Source: Candidatus Schekmanbacteria bacterium
GTDB lineage: Bacteria; Schekmanbacteria; GWA2-38-11; J061
Direction: 5' to 3'
Assembly (NCBI GenBank): GCA_003695725.1
Contig: RFHX01000082.1
Span: 1 to 16,194, forward strand
Length of the DNA stretch: 16,194 nucleotides
Numbering within the stretch: position 1 is the first letter of the stretch; every line of letters starts with the position of its first letter. Shown here piece after piece: positions 13,964-16,194 of the stretch. A program made the translations under genes and the position numbers. The notes beneath the pieces were generated by a model. That model searched no databases. It worked only from the letters and a program-made list of their open reading frames with translations, and was not told the origin of the DNA.

Positions 13964-14536
13964 ATGAGTGCAGAGGATAAAACAGATTGGAAAGAACTTC
14001 ATAGAGCTGCCCAGATGAGAGGATTTGGGCTTATGGGATTGCTTACCGTCAGAATCTTAGAAAAATTTGGAGAAGAGGGTGAAAAGGTTTTGAGAGAGTT
14101 CTATTTTAATGTTGGTCAGATGTCAGCAAGGACATTCCTTGAAGAGACAAAACCGCCTGCAACAAATTCTGATTTTCAAAACTATTGTGATTGGCAGATG
14201 TGGTTTATGTCAAGCCAGAGAGCGGACAATTCAGGGTCGAAACTTCTTCCTCTTGAACAGCTTGGACCAGGACATGTTCGTGCTAAAAGAGTTGGCTGTA
14301 TGATTAATAATGCTTTTGATGCAATCGGAATTAAGGATGTTGAGACAAGAAAGAAGCTTTGTGCAATTTTTACAGAGATTGACTATGGTGTGAGGGATAT
14401 AATTGGAAAAGACTGCATAGAATTCGTCCGTTTCGATTGTCAAGGTGCAAGAGAAAATGGAGACCCTCAGCTTCCGCAAGGAAAAGAGTATTGCATCTTC
14501 GAAATTAAGATAAAAGATCAAGCAGCAGCAAGTTAA
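13964..14536 (+). CDS. Soluble protein resembling L-2-amino-thiazoline-4-carboxylate hydrolase family
   Basis: 190-residue cytoplasmic protein with no signal peptide or membrane segment. The second half (VGCMINNAFDAIGIKD at about 110-125, LCAIFTEIDYGV, FVRFDCQG, then GKEYCIFEIKIK near the end) has the layout I associate with the ATC-hydrolase family: a Cys near the start, a helix with CxxxxxxD, and a C-terminal strand with YCxF. That assignment is from memory of the pattern and is tentative. The gene is isolated, with its own strong terminator. Its ribosome binding site AAGGAGG (13949-13955), eight bases from the ATG, is one of the two best in the window, so high expression is likely. An acidic N-terminus and an Ala-rich tail are the other visible traits. 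Confidence 0.75.
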   Translation: MSAEDKTDWKELHRAAQMRGFGLMGLLTVRILEKFGEEGEKVLREFYFNVGQMSARTFLEETKPPATNSDFQNYCDWQMWFMSSQRADNSGSKLLPLEQLGPGHVRAKRVGCMINNAFDAIGIKDVETRKKLCAIFTEIDYGVRDIIGKDCIEFVRFDCQGARENGDPQLPQGKEYCIFEIKIKDQAAAS

Positions 14537-14562
14537 AAATAAATTAACAGTAAAAAAAATTG

Positions 14563-14592
14563 AGCACCCTTTTTTTGAAGGGTGCTTTTTTT
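14563..14592 (+). terminator. Strong rho-independent terminator
   Basis: AGCACCCTT (14563-14571) pairs perfectly with AAGGGTGCT (14578-14586) around a six-base loop, followed by seven T including the last stem base (14586-14592). It sits 26 bases after the stop of the 190-residue gene. An A-run just upstream would let it also terminate transcripts from the right. Beyond it, 14593-14689 is AT-rich with no other gene. Confidence 0.92.
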
Positions 14593-14689
14593 ATTATAAA
14601 AGCGTTAAAAACTCTTTAAGAAGAGAATTTATTTTGTTAATTTAAGAGATATTTTCTAAGTATTGAGGTTAAAAATTTTAGAGTTTTTA

Positions 14690-16194
14690 ATGTTCAATAA
14701 AAAAAATATTAAAGAGGATTATTCTAAAAGAATATTTTTTTGGTTGGTTATTATAGTTGGAATTGGCGCTGTTGTTAGGCTGTTGTGGCTTGGAAATTAT
14801 AGTCTTCATTATGATGAAGCAAGAGAGTATGGACTTAGTTTTGGGGCTTTGAGCAATATTGTTGAGGCGGCAAAAAAAAATTCGAGCAATCCACCACTTC
14901 ATCTTTTTTTGATCAAATTTTTTTCTAATTTTGGAATTTCAGATTTTTATGCAAGGATTGTTCCGACGCTATCGAATATTCTTACGATTTTTTTTGTCTA
15001 TCAATTTACAAACATTTTGTTTAAAGACCAAATATCGGCTCTTTTCTCTTCCTTTTTTTTTTCAATTTCCTTTACTCAGTTTAGATTTTCAAATGAGGTG
15101 AGACCTTATTCTTTATCACTTCTATTTGCATCTCTAATTTTGCTTTCTTTTGAGTTGGCAATTCAAAAGCCAGAGGAGAGAAAATGGAAATATTTTTTTG
15201 CAATACTCTCTTCGATAGGATTCTTTGCATAATATGGCTTATCTATTCTTGTTGCAGCATTAAACATAATTTTTGTTATTGAAAAATTTTATATTTTGAA
15301 AGAAAAGGAAATTAAACACTGGATTCTCTCACAACTGATTACTTTATCTATTTGTATAAGCTGTTTTTTCTGGATAATTAAATATCAACTGCATTTAAGA
15401 AAGTATTTTTCAAACTTTTATCTTGCACCTTATTTTCCGAATAAAAATAATTTATTGTCGTTACCTCTTTTTTTTCTGGAGAGAAGTTTTCAACTTATTC
15501 GCTATTTTCTCCTTGGACTTGGTGAATTTCAATCTTTCCTTGTAATTTTATTTTTTTTTTTTTGTATTACATATATTTTTTTGACTAAAAAATTCAGAGC
15601 ATTTGGATACTTATGCTTCCCCTTTTTTATTACATTCATTTTTGCCTACTTAGGTTTTTATCCCTTTGGTCCAACAAGACAGTGCCTCTTTTTAGGTATT
15701 CCTATTTATTCTATTGCCGGTGGAGGGGCGGCATATTTTTATAAGGGAAAAACAAAAAAATTCTTGGTAATGATTTGTATGTTATTAACTTTTTCCTTTA
15801 TCATAAATGCTGTGATTTATAGTGATACATTTTCACGAAATTGGAAGGGAAGAATACCGCGATATTTTTCGAATCAGATGAAGAAATACAAATTTTATAG
15901 GTTTGAAAATATGAAACCTGCAATTGATTTTATTAAAGCAAATTTCAAAAATGATGAAAATATTTATGTTTTCAGATTTGCGCAACCGGGTTTTCTTCTT
16001 TATTATAACCAGCTAATATTGGACAATGAGATATGGAATGTGTTTTACAACAGTGATAGTTGGATAAAAATAAATGCTCTATTTGTAAAGAAAAAATTGC
16101 CGATTAGGTTTGGAATTTTTTCCCGAGAAGATGATAAAATAGTTGAAGATTTCGAATATTCATTTGAAGATAAAAAAAAGTGTTGGTTTGTAAC
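14690..16194 (+). pseudogene. GT-C membrane glycosyltransferase (GT39/ArnT-like), interrupted by one in-frame stop, cut by window end
   Basis: Dolichyl/undecaprenyl-phosphate-mannose-type glycosyltransferase of the PMT_2 kind, which would move a sugar from a lipid carrier in the membrane. It has a first membrane helix at residues 15-34, the catalytic loop motif HYDEA (40-44), NPPLH (67-71), and further hydrophobic helices. The frame meets TAA at 15230-15232, codon 181, then stays open for 320 codons to the window end. Those codons carry about five more membrane helices and the soluble tail usual for the family (KPAIDFIKANF, IYVFRFAQPGFLLYY). One base change (for example CAA to TAA) explains it; no frameshift is needed. 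ATG 14690 is preferred over TTG 14663; both lack a strong ribosome binding site. The gene is visibly more AT- and Phe-rich than its neighbours, which hints at transfer. A sequencing error is also possible. Confidence 0.7.

Noticed and set aside
15533-15570. Long T-run in the glycosyltransferase as a phase-variation tract or terminator.
   Set aside because: The frame is intact across it and no stem precedes it; Phe-rich membrane helices encoded by TTT account for the run, though slippage cannot be excluded.

Overview
The window reads as chromosomal DNA from an AT-rich, probably anaerobic, Gram-negative-type bacterium. Evidence for this is the HflK/HflC membrane pair, an oxygen-sensitive-looking molybdenum hydroxylase of the 4-hydroxybenzoyl-CoA reductase kind, a B12-dependent mutase subunit, and Old-Yellow-Enzyme and GGDEF proteins. 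I cannot name the phylum from sequence alone; an uncultured Desulfobacterota/Nitrospirota-like lineage or a candidate phylum would fit. Genes are tightly packed, several start with TTG, and no phage, transposon, integron or CRISPR signature is visible.

Layout. At 120-2044 lie hflK and hflC, overlapping by 4 bases. At 2194-2266 (minus) is a tRNA-Thr(CGU) with a good promoter. At 2492-4530 is a three-gene plus-strand run: a Nudix CoA-pyrophosphatase-like protein, the ATPase YchF, and an unrecognised nine-cysteine protein. At 4562-5638 (minus) are RNase HI and a metallo-beta-lactamase-fold enzyme. At 5735-7027 (plus) are an Old Yellow Enzyme family flavoprotein with a C-terminal cysteine cluster and a 59-residue protein made of two DnaJ-type zinc-finger motifs. 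At 7078-7812 (minus) is a membrane protein with a catalytically degenerate GGDEF domain and its own promoter.

From 11709 down to 7934 (minus) runs a three-gene molybdenum hydroxylase operon in the order FAD subunit, [2Fe-2S] subunit, molybdopterin subunit. The FAD subunit has the four-cysteine insert that binds an extra [4Fe-4S] cluster in 4-hydroxybenzoyl-CoA reductase. That makes an aromatic or other acyl-CoA reductase-type reaction more likely than xanthine or CO oxidation. Divergent from it are a small cupin and the catalytic subunit of a methylmalonyl-CoA mutase (11830-13787). The mutase lacks a B12 domain, and no B12 subunit is nearby.

At 13964-14536 is a gene with a near-perfect ribosome binding site. 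It is preceded by two terminator-like hairpins and followed by a strong terminator. Its product resembles the L-2-amino-thiazoline-4-carboxylic acid hydrolase family. The window ends in a GT-C type membrane glycosyltransferase whose frame is open from 14690 to the window end except for one in-frame TAA at 15230-15232. It looks like a recent pseudogene or a sequence error.

I found no clearly new multi-gene system. The best leads are the dead GGDEF protein, the two small cysteine-rich proteins, the acyl-CoA-reductase-like molybdenum operon, the hairpin-rich leader before 13964, and the single nonsense codon in the glycosyltransferase.
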